A stretch of 41,374 nt of DNA from Streptomyces sp. HD. GTDB taxonomy: Bacteria; Actinomycetota; Actinomycetes; Streptomycetales; Streptomycetaceae. The stretch spans positions 1 through 41,374 of the forward strand of contig NZ_JAQMYP010000072.1 in the NCBI RefSeq assembly GCF_028369295.1, written 5' to 3'. Below are positions 11,201 to 19,300 of the stretch, piece by piece (positions within the stretch are counted from its first letter, which is position 1; every line of letters begins with the position of its first letter). The notes beneath the pieces were generated by a model. That model saw only the letters and a program-made list of their open reading frames with translations. It did not search any database and had not been told where the DNA came from. The position numbers and the translations under genes are program-made.

Positions 11201-13199
11201 GCGGATACCCGACGGCTGGACGTACGAGACGGCCGCGGCCACGCCGGTCGCCTTCCTGACCGCCTACTACGGACTGGTGGACCTGGCGGGGCTGGCCGCG
11301 GGCGAGTCGGTGCTCGTGCACGCCGCGGCCGGTGGCGTCGGCATGGCCGCCGTCCAGCTGGCCCGGCACCTCGGTGCCGAGGTGTTCGGCACCGCCTCCG
11401 AACCCAAGTGGGGCACCCTGCTCGCGGGCGGCCTCGACCGGGCACACATCGCCTCCTCGCGGACCCTGGACTTCGCGGACTCCGTGCGGGCGGCGACCGG
11501 CGGCGCCGGCGTGGACGTCGTACTGAACTCGCTCGCGGGCGAGTTCGTGGACGCCTCGCTGCGTTCGATGCCGCGCGGCGGCCGGTTCGTCGAGATGGGC
11601 AAGACCGATCCGCGCGACCCCGAGCGGATCGCCGCGGACCATCCCGGCGTGCGCTACCGGGCCTTCGACCTGGGCGAGGCCGGCCCGGACCGCATCGCCG
11701 AGATCCTCGCCCGTCTCGTCCCGCTCTTCGAGTCGGGCGAGCTGACTCCGCTGCCCGTCACCACATGGGACGTCAGGGACGCCACCGCCGCGTTCCGCGC
11801 GCTGAGCCAGGCGGCGATCACCGGCAAGGCGGTGCTGACCGTCCCCGCCGTCTCCTTCGGGCCCGGCGAGACCGTCCTCATCACCGGCGGCACCGGCACC
11901 CTGGGCACCCTGCTGGCCCGGCACCTCGTCACCGAGCACGGCCTGCGCCACGTCACCCTCGCGGGCCGGCGTGGCACAACGACGCCCGAAGTGGACCAAC
12001 TGCGCGCCGAGGTCGGTGAACTGGGCGCCACGATCCGGGTCGAGGCCTGTGACACCGGGGACGAGGACGCCGTACGGCGGCTGCTGGACTCCCTCACCGC
12101 CGAGCACCGGCTGGCCGGTGTCGTGCACGCCGCGGGCGTCACCGACGACGGAGTCGTCCCGGCACTGGACCGGGGCCGGCTCACGGCCGTACTGCGCCCC
12201 AAGGTGCGCGGCGCGTGGAACCTGCACCGGCTCACCGAGCACCTCGCGCCCCGGATGTTCGTCCTGTTCTCCTCCGCATCGGCCACGCTCGGCGCGGCAG
12301 GACAGGGCAACTACGCCGCCGCCAACGCCTTCCTGGACGCCCTCGCCGAGTACCGGCACGCCCGGGGACTGCCCGCGACCAGCCTCGCCTGGGGACTGTG
12401 GGGCGAGGCCAGCGGCATGACCGGCCGGCTCCAGGAACGCGACCGGCAGCGGATGAGCCGGGCCGGGGTCGCCCCGCTCAGCACGGAAACCGGCCTCGCC
12501 CTGTTCGACACCGGCCGGCTCACCGGACTCCCGGCCCTCACCCCGGCCCGGCTCGACCTGGCCGGACTCCGCACCCGGTACGCCGACCAGCCGGTCCCGG
12601 CCGTACTGCGGGAACTCGTCCGGGTCCGGCGGACGGCGGCCACCGGCACGCCGGGCACGGCGTCCGGCTCCGGGGAGCGGGCCGCGCTCGCGGACCGGCT
12701 GGCCGGACTGTCCCCGACCGAGAGCCACCGGCTCGTTCTTGACCTGGTGCGCGAGCACACCGCGGCCGTACTGGGCCACGGCTCGGCCGACGACATCGAA
12801 CCCGACCAGGCGTTCAAGGCGCTGGGCTTCGACTCGCTCACCGCGGTCGAACTCCGCAACCACCTGCGGACGGCCACCGCCCTGGCGGTCCCCGCGACCC
12901 TGGTCTTCGACCACCCCACCCCGGCGGCGCTCACCGAGCACCTGCTGGAACTCGCCGCCCCCGCGGAGCACGACCCGGTGCTCCAGGTCATGGGCGAACT
13001 CGAACGGCTTGAGGCCGGCGTCGAGGCGATCGGGCCCGACACCGAAGCACACGGCGAAGTCGTCGCACGACTGCGCCGGATCCTGCGGCGGGTCGAGGCC
13101 GGCTCGCCCCGGGACGGCGGTGAGGAGTCCTCCCTCGAAACGGCCTCCGCGGCGGAAGTGCTCGCGTTCATCGACAGCGAATTCGGCGATCTTGCCTAG
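1..13199 (+). CDS. Modular type I polyketide synthase, 5' partial (end of module A, modules B and C)
   Basis: The 5' end lies outside the window; complete codons start at base 3, and the first ATG (6-8) is internal to an acyltransferase. About 4,398 residues are visible (numbered from that ATG). Seen in order: AT C-terminal part, KR, ACP; then KS (Cys934), AT, KR, ACP; then KS (Cys2448), AT, DH, ER, KR, ACP and a C-terminal docking tail. Each KS keeps the DTACSSS, EAHGTGT and SNIGH motifs, and each ACP keeps GFDSL (phosphopantetheine serines 703, 2226, 4277). The protein is cytosolic and extends a growing polyketide by three units. If the oligomycin-type model holds, the missing 5' part holds the loading module and the KS of module 1. 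It ends with TAG, 22 bases before the next PKS gene, so the two are probably cotranscribed. Nothing in frame looks broken. The gene family is certain; the product is inferred. Confidence 0.97.
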   Translation, partial: RMEPMLAEFAGVLGSVEFRAPRIAVVSNLTGRIAGEELTTPEYWVRHVREAVRFADGVSAAHGAGVRHYLELGPNGTLTSLAHDTLAEQGREHGVSVVPVLRGDQPEDRTAVSAVGRLYAAGATVDWAAFFAPHGARRVELPTYAFQRRRYWLEPTAPSSASPADPLRYRVEWASVPDGSRPSLGGGWAVVVPVAGEHDDLVREVTAALRDHGARPVTVEVDTAAPDRAEFADLLRAALGEDAGGVVSLLALDGGPSAGAAATAVLLQALTDVGGAGRLWCLTRGAVSVSPSEPLPAPAQAQVWGMGRVAALEHPERWGGLVDLPAVLDDLALKRLCAGLTGAAGEDQMAVRAAGLFARRLCRAVARPRTDDTAAAAPSADGTAVRLPAEGTVLVTGGTGALGAHLAQWLAGAGAGHVLLTSRRGPDAEGAVELTARLRESGIEATVAACDVTDRDALAGLIAGLPADRPLTGVVHAAGILDDGVLDALTPDRFAAVAGPKVTGAWNLHELTRDLDVSVFVLFSSFAGSVGLAGQGNYAAANAYLDALAVHRARLGLPATAVAWGSWAGAGMAADTDVARERLARTGLVPLEPAAALAALGRVVADGEAEVTVADVDWERFAAGFGPGRPSPLLTGVPEVRRARRHEPERGTAPASDRLGGLGGDELRGALGELVATEVAAVLGLPSADRVPEDRTFRALGFDSLIGVEFRNRLAAATGRRLPPGLIFDHPTPGRLVEHLTAVVEGTRTGSAGEQRTTAVRTQDDPVVIVSAACRFPGGVRTPEELWRFVLDGGDAIGPFPEDRGWDLDRLYHPDPANSGTSYVREGGFLTDVADFDAAFFGISPREALAMDPQQRLLLETSWEALERAGIVPASLAGSRTGVFVGSNGQSYSTLLGSSEVEGHVLTGTASSVLSGRIAYALGLEGPAMTVDTACSSSLVALHLAVQALGAGECDMALAAGVTVMSGPEIFPEFSRQRGLAMDGRCKAFGPDADGTGWGEGVGTVLLERLSDARRLGHDVLGVIRGTAVNQDGASNGLSAPNGPSQQRVIRQALADAGCLPSDVDAVEAHGTGTRLGDPIEAEALLATYGQDRPADRPLWLGSVKSNIGHTQAAAGMAGVLKMLFAMGHGQLPRTLHAPEPTPEVDWSQGAVELLTGTRPWPDVDRPRRAGVSAFGVSGTNAHVILEQAPVLDVVTAEQPPALNSPVLPWVLSAQSAPALAARADQLLVRLPEAAPADVGRSLVTTRTLWPERAVLLADGPADREAALAALTRGETDARVVRGTADTRGRVVFVFPGQGAQWPGMAARLWESSPVFAQWMDRCAEVLAPLTDWSLTEVIHETDGAPGLDRVDVLQPASWAVSVSLAGLWRSCGVEPAAVVGHSQGEIAAACVAGGLTLEDGAALVTLRSRLIADELSGQGGMMSVGLSPADTQERIRRWDGRISVAANNSRHSTVVAGEPEALAELLAECEAAGVRARRIPVDYASHSAQVERIESRLTELAAGVAPRSGRIPFHSTTTGARLDTADLDAAYWYRNLRQPVLFGPVTEELLAQGHDVFLEMSPHPVLVPAVQDAIDATGTVAAAVGSLRRDDGGPERFLLSLAEAFVRGAPADWRAVLGSTGTRPVELPTYPFQRSRFWPEPVGTPAGTSGGVEEDTPLWQAVDRGDLDAVAAELALPDGRSLTEFVPALSGWRRRQKDSALVDSWRYRVTWTPVAPTVPAALTGDWLLVTDEPDGPVARWARTALGEDTTTVVTPADVRARPRTSEDNAWTGVVSLLGLADRPHPEHPAVPVGIADTLALLTALREAGIDAPLWCLTQGAVGTGRSDQVSAPDQAHLWGLARVLGLETPERFGGLVDLPAEPDDRAAGLLRAALTADADEQEYALRPAGLQVRRLVRAPLDRSAVRRPWRPRPDGTVVVTGGTGALGARVARRLAHAGAGHLLLTSRSGPAADGAPELAEELSALGTEVTIAACDVADRDQLAAALAEVPDRFPVTAVVHTAGISRNALLAETTLAEVADLCAAKAAGARNLDELLAGRDLDAFVLFSSGAAVWGSAGQGAYAAANAYVDALAADRRRRGLAATSVAWGSWAGGGMVDDDLARELARGGVRSMDPDRAIDALQQALDHDEAALTVTDMDWERFAAAYTAARPRPLLDDIPEAARTTTAEPAADLSDLSGRLSRLPAAERDRELLDLVRAAAAAALGHTGAEAITPSKPFKDLGFDSLTAVELRNRLTAVTGLRLPATLVFDHPTPVATAGRLRTLLFGEDAPAVSAAAAPAPVTDDPVVVVAMACRYPGGATTPEKLWDLIAAGKDGIGDFPADRGWDIAPDAPFSQTGGFLPDAAEFDAAFFGISPREALAMDPQQRLLLETSWEALERAGTDALSLRGSRTGVFVGAGSHDYATLLTSLDGGQDYALTGAVGSVLSGRIAYALGLEGPALTVDTACSSSLVALHLAAQALRGGECDLALVGGVAVMATPDAFDAFARQGGLAPDGRCKAFAAGADGTGWGEGVGVLVLTRLSEARRRGHQVLAVVRGSAVNSDGASNGLSAPNGPSQQRVIRQAVANAGLTLADVDLVEAHGTGTVLGDPIEAQALLATYGQERAGDRPLWLGSVKSNIGHTQAAAGAAGVIKSVLALGHGVLPQTLHVDEPTSEVDWSAGAVELLTEAREWPGAGRPRRVGVSAFGISGTNAHVILEQAPEAEEPAAPGEVPGLVPWVVSARSAEALGEQARRLAEHVRATDLRPVDVGFSLAASRAGLEHRAVLVGREQADFLGQLESLGGRGPVSEGGTAFLFSGQGSQRAGMGRELYEAYPVFAAAFDELCAGFDGLLPGALRDVVFDGAGLDRTVFTQAGLFALEVALFELVGSWGVRADVLLGHSIGELAAAYVAGVWSLEDACRIVAARGRLMQALPTGGAMLAVQATEEELPELPAGVSVAAVNGPRSLVLSGDEEPVVALAQGFAEEGRRTKRLTVSHAFHSVRMEPMLAEFAGVLGSVEFRVPRIPLISNLTGRIAGEELTTREYWVRHVREAVRFADGVTAVLGRGVDKFLELGPGGTLTAMAEETLDHSGIRAVCVPVLRAEHPERVSLLRALGSVWAEGAAVDWSASFAGTGARRVELPTYAFQRRRFWPQRVADAGDLAAAGLAEAGHPLLTAWVPSPEGDEVLCTGRLSLATHPWLGDHMVLGTVLVPGTAFVDLACWAGDRVGYGTLRELTLATPLALAENAAVRLRLVLGAPDDTGCRPIAVYAQPDDEDTRWTRHAEGLLAPTEDSGTPSAPTDFGTWPVEGAEPVAMDGFYEGLVDAGFAYGPVFQGLRAAWRRGDEIFAEVSLPAEQTDGFGIHPGLLDAALHAMGPAARATDEPGSARLPFSWGEVRVHAVGADLLRVRLVLAEDGTVTLDAADAAGRPVVSIGSLVLRPLSPERLREGAPVLDDALFTTRWVPLEGTGETAPDLATCVLVGEPVPGAWRHHPDLEAYAAAVADGKEAPDGTVLARCPQDTADDPAEAARVGAEWALDLLQQWLGDDRLADCHLVIGTQYAAATGSGEPLGLAHSAVAGLVRSAQTENPDRITLVDFDDAAPDPAHIAAALHHAEPEVAVRQGMLYARRLTRPDTGPTLAVPSGSAPWRLESTGPGTLDNLALVPCPAVAEPLADGMVRIAVRAAGMNFRDVLIALDMYPGDADLGTECAGVVLETGPGVTGLVPGDRVMGMVPGAFGPVAVADRRVLARIPDGWTYETAAATPVAFLTAYYGLVDLAGLAAGESVLVHAAAGGVGMAAVQLARHLGAEVFGTASEPKWGTLLAGGLDRAHIASSRTLDFADSVRAATGGAGVDVVLNSLAGEFVDASLRSMPRGGRFVEMGKTDPRDPERIAADHPGVRYRAFDLGEAGPDRIAEILARLVPLFESGELTPLPVTTWDVRDATAAFRALSQAAITGKAVLTVPAVSFGPGETVLITGGTGTLGTLLARHLVTEHGLRHVTLAGRRGTTTPEVDQLRAEVGELGATIRVEACDTGDEDAVRRLLDSLTAEHRLAGVVHAAGVTDDGVVPALDRGRLTAVLRPKVRGAWNLHRLTEHLAPRMFVLFSSASATLGAAGQGNYAAANAFLDALAEYRHARGLPATSLAWGLWGEASGMTGRLQERDRQRMSRAGVAPLSTETGLALFDTGRLTGLPALTPARLDLAGLRTRYADQPVPAVLRELVRVRRTAATGTPGTASGSGERAALADRLAGLSPTESHRLVLDLVREHTAAVLGHGSADDIEPDQAFKALGFDSLTAVELRNHLRTATALAVPATLVFDHPTPAALTEHLLELAAPAEHDPVLQVMGELERLEAGVEAIGPDTEAHGEVVARLRRILRRVEAGSPRDGGEESSLETASAAEVLAFIDSEFGDLA
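6..173 (+). repeat. AT segment duplicated at 8961-9128
   Basis: By eye there are about 11 mismatches in 168 aligned bases between this end of the module A AT and 8961-9128 in the module C AT. Similarity drops sharply after about 173. The 5' end of the repeat is outside the window. Confidence 0.85.
2292..6809 (+). other. PKS module B: KS-AT(methylmalonyl)-KR(A1)-ACP
   Basis: KS 2292-3572 has Cys934, His1069 and His1109. AT 3867-4931 has GHSQG (Ser1382) and YASH (1483-1486), the methylmalonyl-CoA signature. A dimerisation-element-like segment (about 4962-5111, rich in charged residues and ending before DSWRYRVTW) links AT and KR. The KR (5112-6497, core from 5748) has TGGTGALG, catalytic Tyr2062, and Trp2054 eight residues before it, with Gln where A2-type enzymes have His and no LDD motif. 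That is the A1 signature: S-hydroxyl with unepimerised methyl. ACP 6543-6809, Ser2226. Expected unit: 2-methyl-3-hydroxy. In the model this gives the C31 oxygen and C30 methyl. Confidence 0.88.
2511..2613 (+). repeat. KS segment duplicated at 7050-7152
   Basis: Covers the FFGISPREALAMDPQQ region of the module B KS. Only two mismatches in 103 bases were found against 7050-7152, both silent. Confidence 0.85.
7050..7152 (+). repeat. KS segment duplicated at 2511-2613
   Basis: Second copy, in the module C KS. The flanks are much less alike, so this is a local patch of identity rather than a recent whole-module duplication. Confidence 0.85.
8961..9128 (+). repeat. AT segment duplicated at 6-173
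   Basis: Second copy, following the HAFHS motif of the module C AT. Both copies share G/T-ending codons that differ from the C-ending codons of most of the gene. Confidence 0.85.
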
Positions 13200-13320
13200 G
13201 ACACATACGGAGTTGAGTGCAGTGGCGGATGACGACAAGCTCGTCGACTACCTCAAGCGGGTCACCGCGGACCTGAAGCGGACCCGGCAGCGGCTGCAGG
13301 AACTGGAGGCGGGCGCCGCC
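12957..13320 (+). other. Docking domain pair between gene 1 and gene 2 products
   Basis: Gene 1 ends after its last ACP with about 80 residues that contain predicted helices (DPVLQVMGELERLEAGV) and an acidic tail (EVLAFIDSEFGDLA). Gene 2 begins with KLVDYLKRVTADLKRTRQRL, a coiled coil of the common actinobacterial class (YLKRV type). Such ends pair to pass the chain from one protein to the next. The neighbouring gene order agrees with this. Confidence 0.75.
13209..13212 (+). promoter_or_regulatory. Ribosome binding site of gene 2
   Basis: GGAG nine bases before GTG 13222. It decides for this GTG over the in-frame TTG at 13213, which would leave no spacer. Confidence 0.75.
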
Positions 13321-16300
13321 GAACCGATCGCCGTGGTCTCCATGGGCTGCCGCTTCCCCGGGGGCATCGATTCCCCGGAGGACCTGTGGGAGTGCGTGCA
13401 CACGGGCACCGACACGATCTCCGGCTTCCCCACCGACCGCGGCTGGCGCACCGACCACCTGCGCGGGGACTTCCGGCGGGCCGGCGGCTTCCTCGGCGAC
13501 GCGGCCGCCTTCGATGCCGGCCTGTTCGGCATCTCCCCGCGCGAGGCGCTGGCGATGGACCCCCAGCAGCGGCTGCTCCTTGAGACCTCCTGGGAGACCC
13601 TGGAACGGGCCGGCCTCGACCCCACGGCGGTGCGCGGCGCGGACGGCGGCGTGTTCGTCGGCATGGCCGACCAGAAGTACGGCCCGCGCGACGCCGAACT
13701 GCTCGACGAGGTCAAGGGCCTGGTACTGACCGGCACCACCAGCAGCGTCGCCTCCGGCCGGATCGCCTACTCGCTCGGCCTGCAGGGGCCCGCGATCACC
13801 ATCGACACCGCCTGCTCCTCCTCCCTGGTCGCCCTGCACCTCGCGGTCCGGGCGCTGCGCTCCGGCGAGTGCTCCTTCGCGCTCGTCGGCGGCGCCGCGG
13901 TGATGGCGGAGTCCCAACTGTTCGCCGAGATGGCCGAGCAGGGCGGCATGGCCGGTGACGGCCGCTGCAAGGCCTTCGCCGCGGCGGCGGACGGCACCGG
14001 CTGGGGCGAGGGCGTCGGCGTCCTCCTCCTGCAACGCCTGTCCACCGCTCGCGAACAGGGCCTGCCCGTCCTGGCCACGATCCGGGGCACCGCCGTCAAC
14101 CAGGACGGCGCCTCCAACGGCCTGACCGCCCCCAACGGGCCCGCCCAGCGCCGCGTCATCCGCAAGGCGCTCGCCGACGCACAGCTCAGCGTGGGCCAGG
14201 TCGACGCGGTCGAGGCTCACGGCACCGGCACCCGCCTCGGTGACCCCATCGAGGCGCAGGCACTGCTGGCCACCTACGGGCAGGACCGGGCCGACGCGGA
14301 GCCGCTGTGGCTCGGCTCGGTCAAGTCCAACATCGGCCACACCCAGGCCGCGGCCGGCGTGGCCGGAGTGATCAAGATGGTGCTGGCGATGCGGCACGGA
14401 CTGCTGCCGCGCACTCTGCACGTGGACGAACCGACGCCCCAGGTCGACTGGTCGGCAGGCGCCGTACGGCTGCTGACACAGGAGCAGGACTGGCCGAACA
14501 CCGGCCGCCCGCGCCGCGCAGCCGTCTCCTCCTTCGGGATCAGCGGCACCAACGCCCATGTCGTCCTCGAACAGGCCCCGGCCGCCGACGGCGCCGACCC
14601 CGCCCCCGAGCCGGCCGCGGACCCCTCTCCGGCCGCCCCCGTCCCCTGGCTGGTGTCGGCCGCGAGCGAGGAGGCCCTGCGCGGCCAGGCCCGGCGGCTG
14701 CACCGGTACGCCGACGACGCCGCCGCCGGGCCACGGCCGCTGGACATCGCCTGGTCCCTCGCCGCGGGCCGGGCCCGACTGACCCATCGGGCGGTCGTGC
14801 TCGGTGCGGACCGGGAGGAACTGCTCGCCGGTCTGGCGGCGATCGAGGCGGGGCAGGCGCATCCCCGTGTCGTTCGGGGCCGTACCGCGCCGACCGGGCC
14901 GGTCGCCTTCCTGTTCACGGGGCAGGGTTCGCAGCGGGCCGGAACGGGCCGGGAACTGTACGCCGCGTTCCCGGTGTTCGCCGCTGCCTTCGACGAGGTG
15001 TGCGCGGAGTTCGACGACCATCTGCCGCGCCCGCTGAAGCCGGTGGTGTTCGCCGAACCGGGTTCCCCCGACGCGGAGTTGATCGACCACACACTGTTCA
15101 CCCAGACCGGTCTGTTCGCGCTGGAGGTGGCGCTCTTCCGGCTGCTGGAGCACTGGGGCGTCCGGCCCGACCTGCTGCTCGGGCACTCGATCGGCGAGCT
15201 CGTCGCGGCGCACGTGGCCGGCGTCTGGTCGCTGCCCGACGCCGCCCGGGTGGTGGCCGCCCGGGCGCGGCTCATGCAGGCGCTGCCCGAGGACGGGGCG
15301 ATGCTCTCGGTGGCCGCCGGCGAGGAGCGGATCGCCGAACTCCTCGGCGACCTCGGCGAGGTGGCCGTCGCCGCCGTGAACGGGCCGGCCTCGGTCGTCC
15401 TGTCCGGCACCGGGACCGCCATCGCCGCCGCGGACGAACTGCTCGGCGGGGCCGGGCTGCGGACCAAGCGGCTCGCCGTACGGCGCGGCTTCCACTCCGC
15501 GCTGATGGAGCCGATGCTGGCCGACTTCGAACGGGAACTGGCAGGGGTGGAGTTCGGTGAGCCCACCCTGCCGGTGGTCTCGAACCTCACCGGGGAAGCG
15601 GCGACCGCGGACCAGTTGCGCGACCCCGGGTACTGGGTGCGACAGGTACGGCACGCAGTGCGGTTCGCGGACGGCGTCGGGTACCTCGGTGCCCAGGGCG
15701 TCACCGCCTGTCTCGAACTCGGCCCCGGCGGCGTGCTGACCGCGATGGCCCGTGACACCTTCCTCGACCTCGGCCTGGACGTGGCACTCGTCCCCGCCCT
15801 CCAGCGGGAGCGGTCCGAGCCGGACACCCTGCTGACCGCGCTGGCCGAGCTGCATGTGCGGGGCATCACGCTCGACTGGGCCGCGCTGCTCGCCGCCCGC
15901 GGCGGCCACCGCACCGATCTGCCCACCTACGCCTTCCAGCGGGAGCGCTACTGGCTGCCCGCCACAGCCTCCGGCTCCCCGGGCCCGAGGCCCGCCGACG
16001 AGACGGACCGACTGCTCCACCGCGTCGGCTGGACCCCGCTCACCGGCACGGACACCGACGCGCGACCGGCCGGCATCTGGCTTGTCGTCGCCCCCGAGGG
16101 CACCGACGGCGCACGGGTCGCCGAGGCGCTCGGACCGCGCACGATCCTGCTGCCGGACGGGCCCGCGGACCACGCGGCCCTGACGGAACGAATCGCGGTG
16201 GCGCTGCCCGCCGGACACCCCCTGGACGGTGTCCTCACCCTGCCCGCGCAGACCGGCGGCCCAGCCGTGGCAGCCGCACTGACCCTGCGCAACGCCCTCG

Positions 16301-19300
16301 CCGACGCCGGTGTGAGCGCGCCGCTGTGGTGCGCGACCCGGGCGGCCGTCTCGGTGGGCGGGGAGGCCCTGACGGGAGCGGCACAGGCGACGCTGTGGGG
16401 CCTCGGCCGTGCCCTGGACACCAGGGGAGGGGTACTCGACCTGCCGGTGGACCTGGACCCGCGCACGCTGCGACGGCTCGCGGCCGTCCTCGCCGCACCC
16501 GGGGACGACGACGAACTGGCCGTACGCCCCGGCGGGGTCTACGCCCGCCGGCTGCTGCCCGCGCCGCCCGTCCTGCCCGGCCACGCATGGCGCCCCGACG
16601 GCACCGTCCTGGTCACCGGCGACATCGCCGCCGTCACCGCCGATCTGCTGCGACTGCTGAGCGGCGACGGCGAACGCCACGTTGTCCTGGCCCACCGGCC
16701 CGGCACACCCGTGCCCGGCGCCGATGTGATCGACGGCGCGGGCGGCAGCTGCACACTCACGCCGTGGGACGCCGCCAACGCCGAGCCGCCTGCCTCCACG
16801 ACACCGGTCACCGCCGTCGTGCACCTCGACAACATCGACCCGGCCGGTGCGGTCACCGAGGCCGACCCGGCCGTCCTGGCGCACGCCGTCGGCGAACGGC
16901 TGAGCACCGTGGAACGGCTGACCGAGCTGTACGCGGACCAGGACCTGGACGCCTTCGTGCTGTTGTCCTCGCTCTCCGGCACCTGGGGCGGCACCGAGGA
17001 CATCACGCACACCGTCGTGCACGCGGCCCTGGAGGCCGCCGCCGAGCGCAGGGTCGCCGAGGGCCGGCGCGGCACCTGCGTCGGCTGGGGCCCGTGGGCC
17101 GGAGCCACAGCGGGCCCGGCGGTGCCCGGCCTGCTGCCGATGCCGCCGGAGCTCGCGCTGTCCGCGCTCCGCCGGACCCTCGACGCCGACGCGGCCGTGT
17201 TCGCCGTCGCCGACATCGACTGGACGGCGGCCCACCCGGTGCTCACCGGGCGGGGCCCCCGGCCGCTCATCGCCGACCTGCCCGAGGTCCGGGCGCTGCC
17301 CGAGCCCGCGGCGCCTGCGGGGCCCGGCTCCGCCGTCGCCGCCGCGGACACCGCCGACCTCGAACACCGGCTGCGCGAGGTGGTGCTCGCCGAGGCTGCG
17401 GCCGCACTGGGCCATGCGTCCGGCGCCGCCATCGACCCGCTGCGCCCGTTCCGCGACGCCGGGTTCGAGTCGCTGACCGCGGTGCGGTTCCGCGACCGGG
17501 TCGCCGCCGAGACCGGGCTGCGGCTGCCGGCCACGCTGGTCTTCGACCATCCGACGCCGGACGAGGTCGTCGCCCATCTGCTGGCCGAGCTGACCGGACG
17601 ACGGCCCGACGAGGCCGGGGTCGCGCGCGATGCGGCGCACGTCGATGACCCGGTGGTCATCGTCGGCATGGCCTGCCGGTATCCCGGCGGCGTGCGCGAT
17701 CCCGAAGGACTGTGGGACCTGGTCCACTCCGGGCGCGACGGCGTCGACGACTTCCCCGCCGACCGCGGCTGGGACCTGGCCGCCCTGCGGCGGGCCGCTC
17801 CCGGGTTGGCGCTGCGGGCCGGTTTCCTGCCGGACGCGGCCGAGTTCGACGCGTCGTTCTTCGGGATCTCCCCGCGCGAGGCGCTGGCCATGGACCCGCA
17901 GCAGCGGCTCCTGCTGGAGGTGTCCTGGGAAGCCCTGGAGAACGCGGGCATCGACCCGTCGTCACTGCGCGGCAGCCGCACCGGAGTGTTCGCGGGCGCC
18001 GCGGCCTCCGACTACGGTGCCCTGCTGGCCGGGGCGCCGGAGGCGGACGGATACCTGATGACCGGGACGGCGACCAGCGTCGTCTCCGGCCGGATCGCCT
18101 ACTCGCTGGGCCTCCAGGGTCCCGCGATGACGATCGACACCGCCTGCTCCTCCTCGCTGGTGGCCCTGCACTCGGCCGTCGGCGCGCTGCACCAGGGCGA
18201 GTGCGACCTCGCGCTCGTGTCCGGTGTCGCCGTCATCCCGACACCCGCCGCGTTCCTGGACTTCGGAAAGCAGGACGGGCTGGCCGCGGACGGCCGCTGC
18301 AAGGCGTTCGCCGCGAGCGCCGACGGAACCAACTGGGCCGAGGGCGTCGGCGTACTGCTCGTCGAGCGGCTCTCCGACGCGCGGCGCAACGGACACATCG
18401 TGCTGGCCACGGTCCGCGGCACTGCCGTCAACTCCGACGGCGCCTCGAACGGGCTGGCCGCGCCCAACGGAGGCGCCCAGCAGCGGGTCATCCGGCAAGC
18501 CCTCGCCCACGCGGGCCTGGCCACGGCGGACGTGGACATCGTGGAGGCGCACGGCACCGGCACCGCGCTCGGGGACCCCATCGAGGCCCAGGCGGTACTG
18601 GCCACGTACGGGCAGGACCGCAACGCGGACCGGCCGCTGTGGCTCGGGTCGCTGAAGTCGAACATCGGCCACACCGCGGCCGCGGCCGGCGTCGGCGGCG
18701 TGATCAAGATGGTGCAGGCCATGCGGCACGGGGTGCTGCCCCGGACCCTGCATGTCGACGAGCCGACCCCCGAAGTGGACTGGTCGGCGGGCGCGGTCCA
18801 GCTCCTGACCGAGAACCGCGACTGGCCCGGGAGCGACCGGCCGCGCCGGGCCGCGGTGTCCTCGTTCGGTGTCAGCGGCACCAACGCGCACGTCATCCTC
18901 GAACAGGGCCCCCTCGTCACGGAGGACCCGGGCGGCGACCACCGTGCGGACGGCGACGCCGTGCCGTGGGTGCTGTCCGGCCGCTCCGCCGACGCCCTGC
19001 GCGGGCAGGCCGCACGCCTCGCCGCCCACCTGGCCGACAGCGAGATACCGGTCGGCCGAGTCGGGCACGCCCTGCTCACCTCCCGTGCGGCCCTCGAACA
19101 CCGGGCCGTCGTCCTGGGCGGCGAGCCGGCCGAACTCCTCGCCGGACTGGGCGCGGTGGCCGAAGGCGAGCCCGCCCAGTCCGTGGTGACCGGCGCCGTA
19201 CGGCCGCTCGGCCGGGGCCCCGTCCTCGTCTTCCCGGGGCAGGGTGGGCAGTGGCCCGGCATGGCGGCCGAACTCCTCGACACCTCCCCGGTCTTCGCCG

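Larger units (their letters stand above)
6858..12956 (+). other. PKS module C: KS-AT(malonyl)-DH-ER-KR-ACP, fully reducing
   Basis: KS 6858-8114 (Cys2448). AT 8379-9416 has GHSIG (Ser2883) and HAFHS (2979-2983), so malonyl-CoA. DH 9435-10280 keeps the HxxxGxxxxP motif (His3186), YGPVFQGL and the HPGLLDAAL aspartate (Asp3351). ER 10884-11844 has the NADPH motif HAAAGGVGMAAVQL and a tyrosine in ALDMYPG. The KR core (11868-12630) has TGGTGTLG, a TDD form of the B-type motif (4046-4048) and Tyr4103. ACP 12687-12956, Ser4277. All three reductive steps look active, so a plain CH2-CH2 unit is expected. Codon use shifts to G/T-ending between about 7560 and 9420 and back again after the AT. Confidence 0.9.

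Noticed and set aside
13213..13215. TTG as the start of gene 2
   Set aside because: It directly abuts GGAG with no spacer, while the GTG nine bases further fits both spacing and the docking domain start.
12739..13221. Upstream extension of gene 2 to the first ATG of its open frame
   Set aside because: It would overlap the last ACP and docking tail of gene 1 in another frame and add unrelated Pro/Arg-rich sequence; the GTG with GGAG at 13209 fits.
7206..13238. Antisense open frame of 2,010 codons on the minus strand
   Set aside because: It mirrors the PKS reading frame, is low-complexity (Gly, Arg, Val, Gln rich) and shows no domain; long antisense frames are normal in very G+C-rich coding DNA.
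17461..17472. GFESL in the ACP of module D as a sign of inactivity
   Set aside because: The serine and surrounding helix are intact, and Asp to Glu before it is conservative; the ACP is probably functional.
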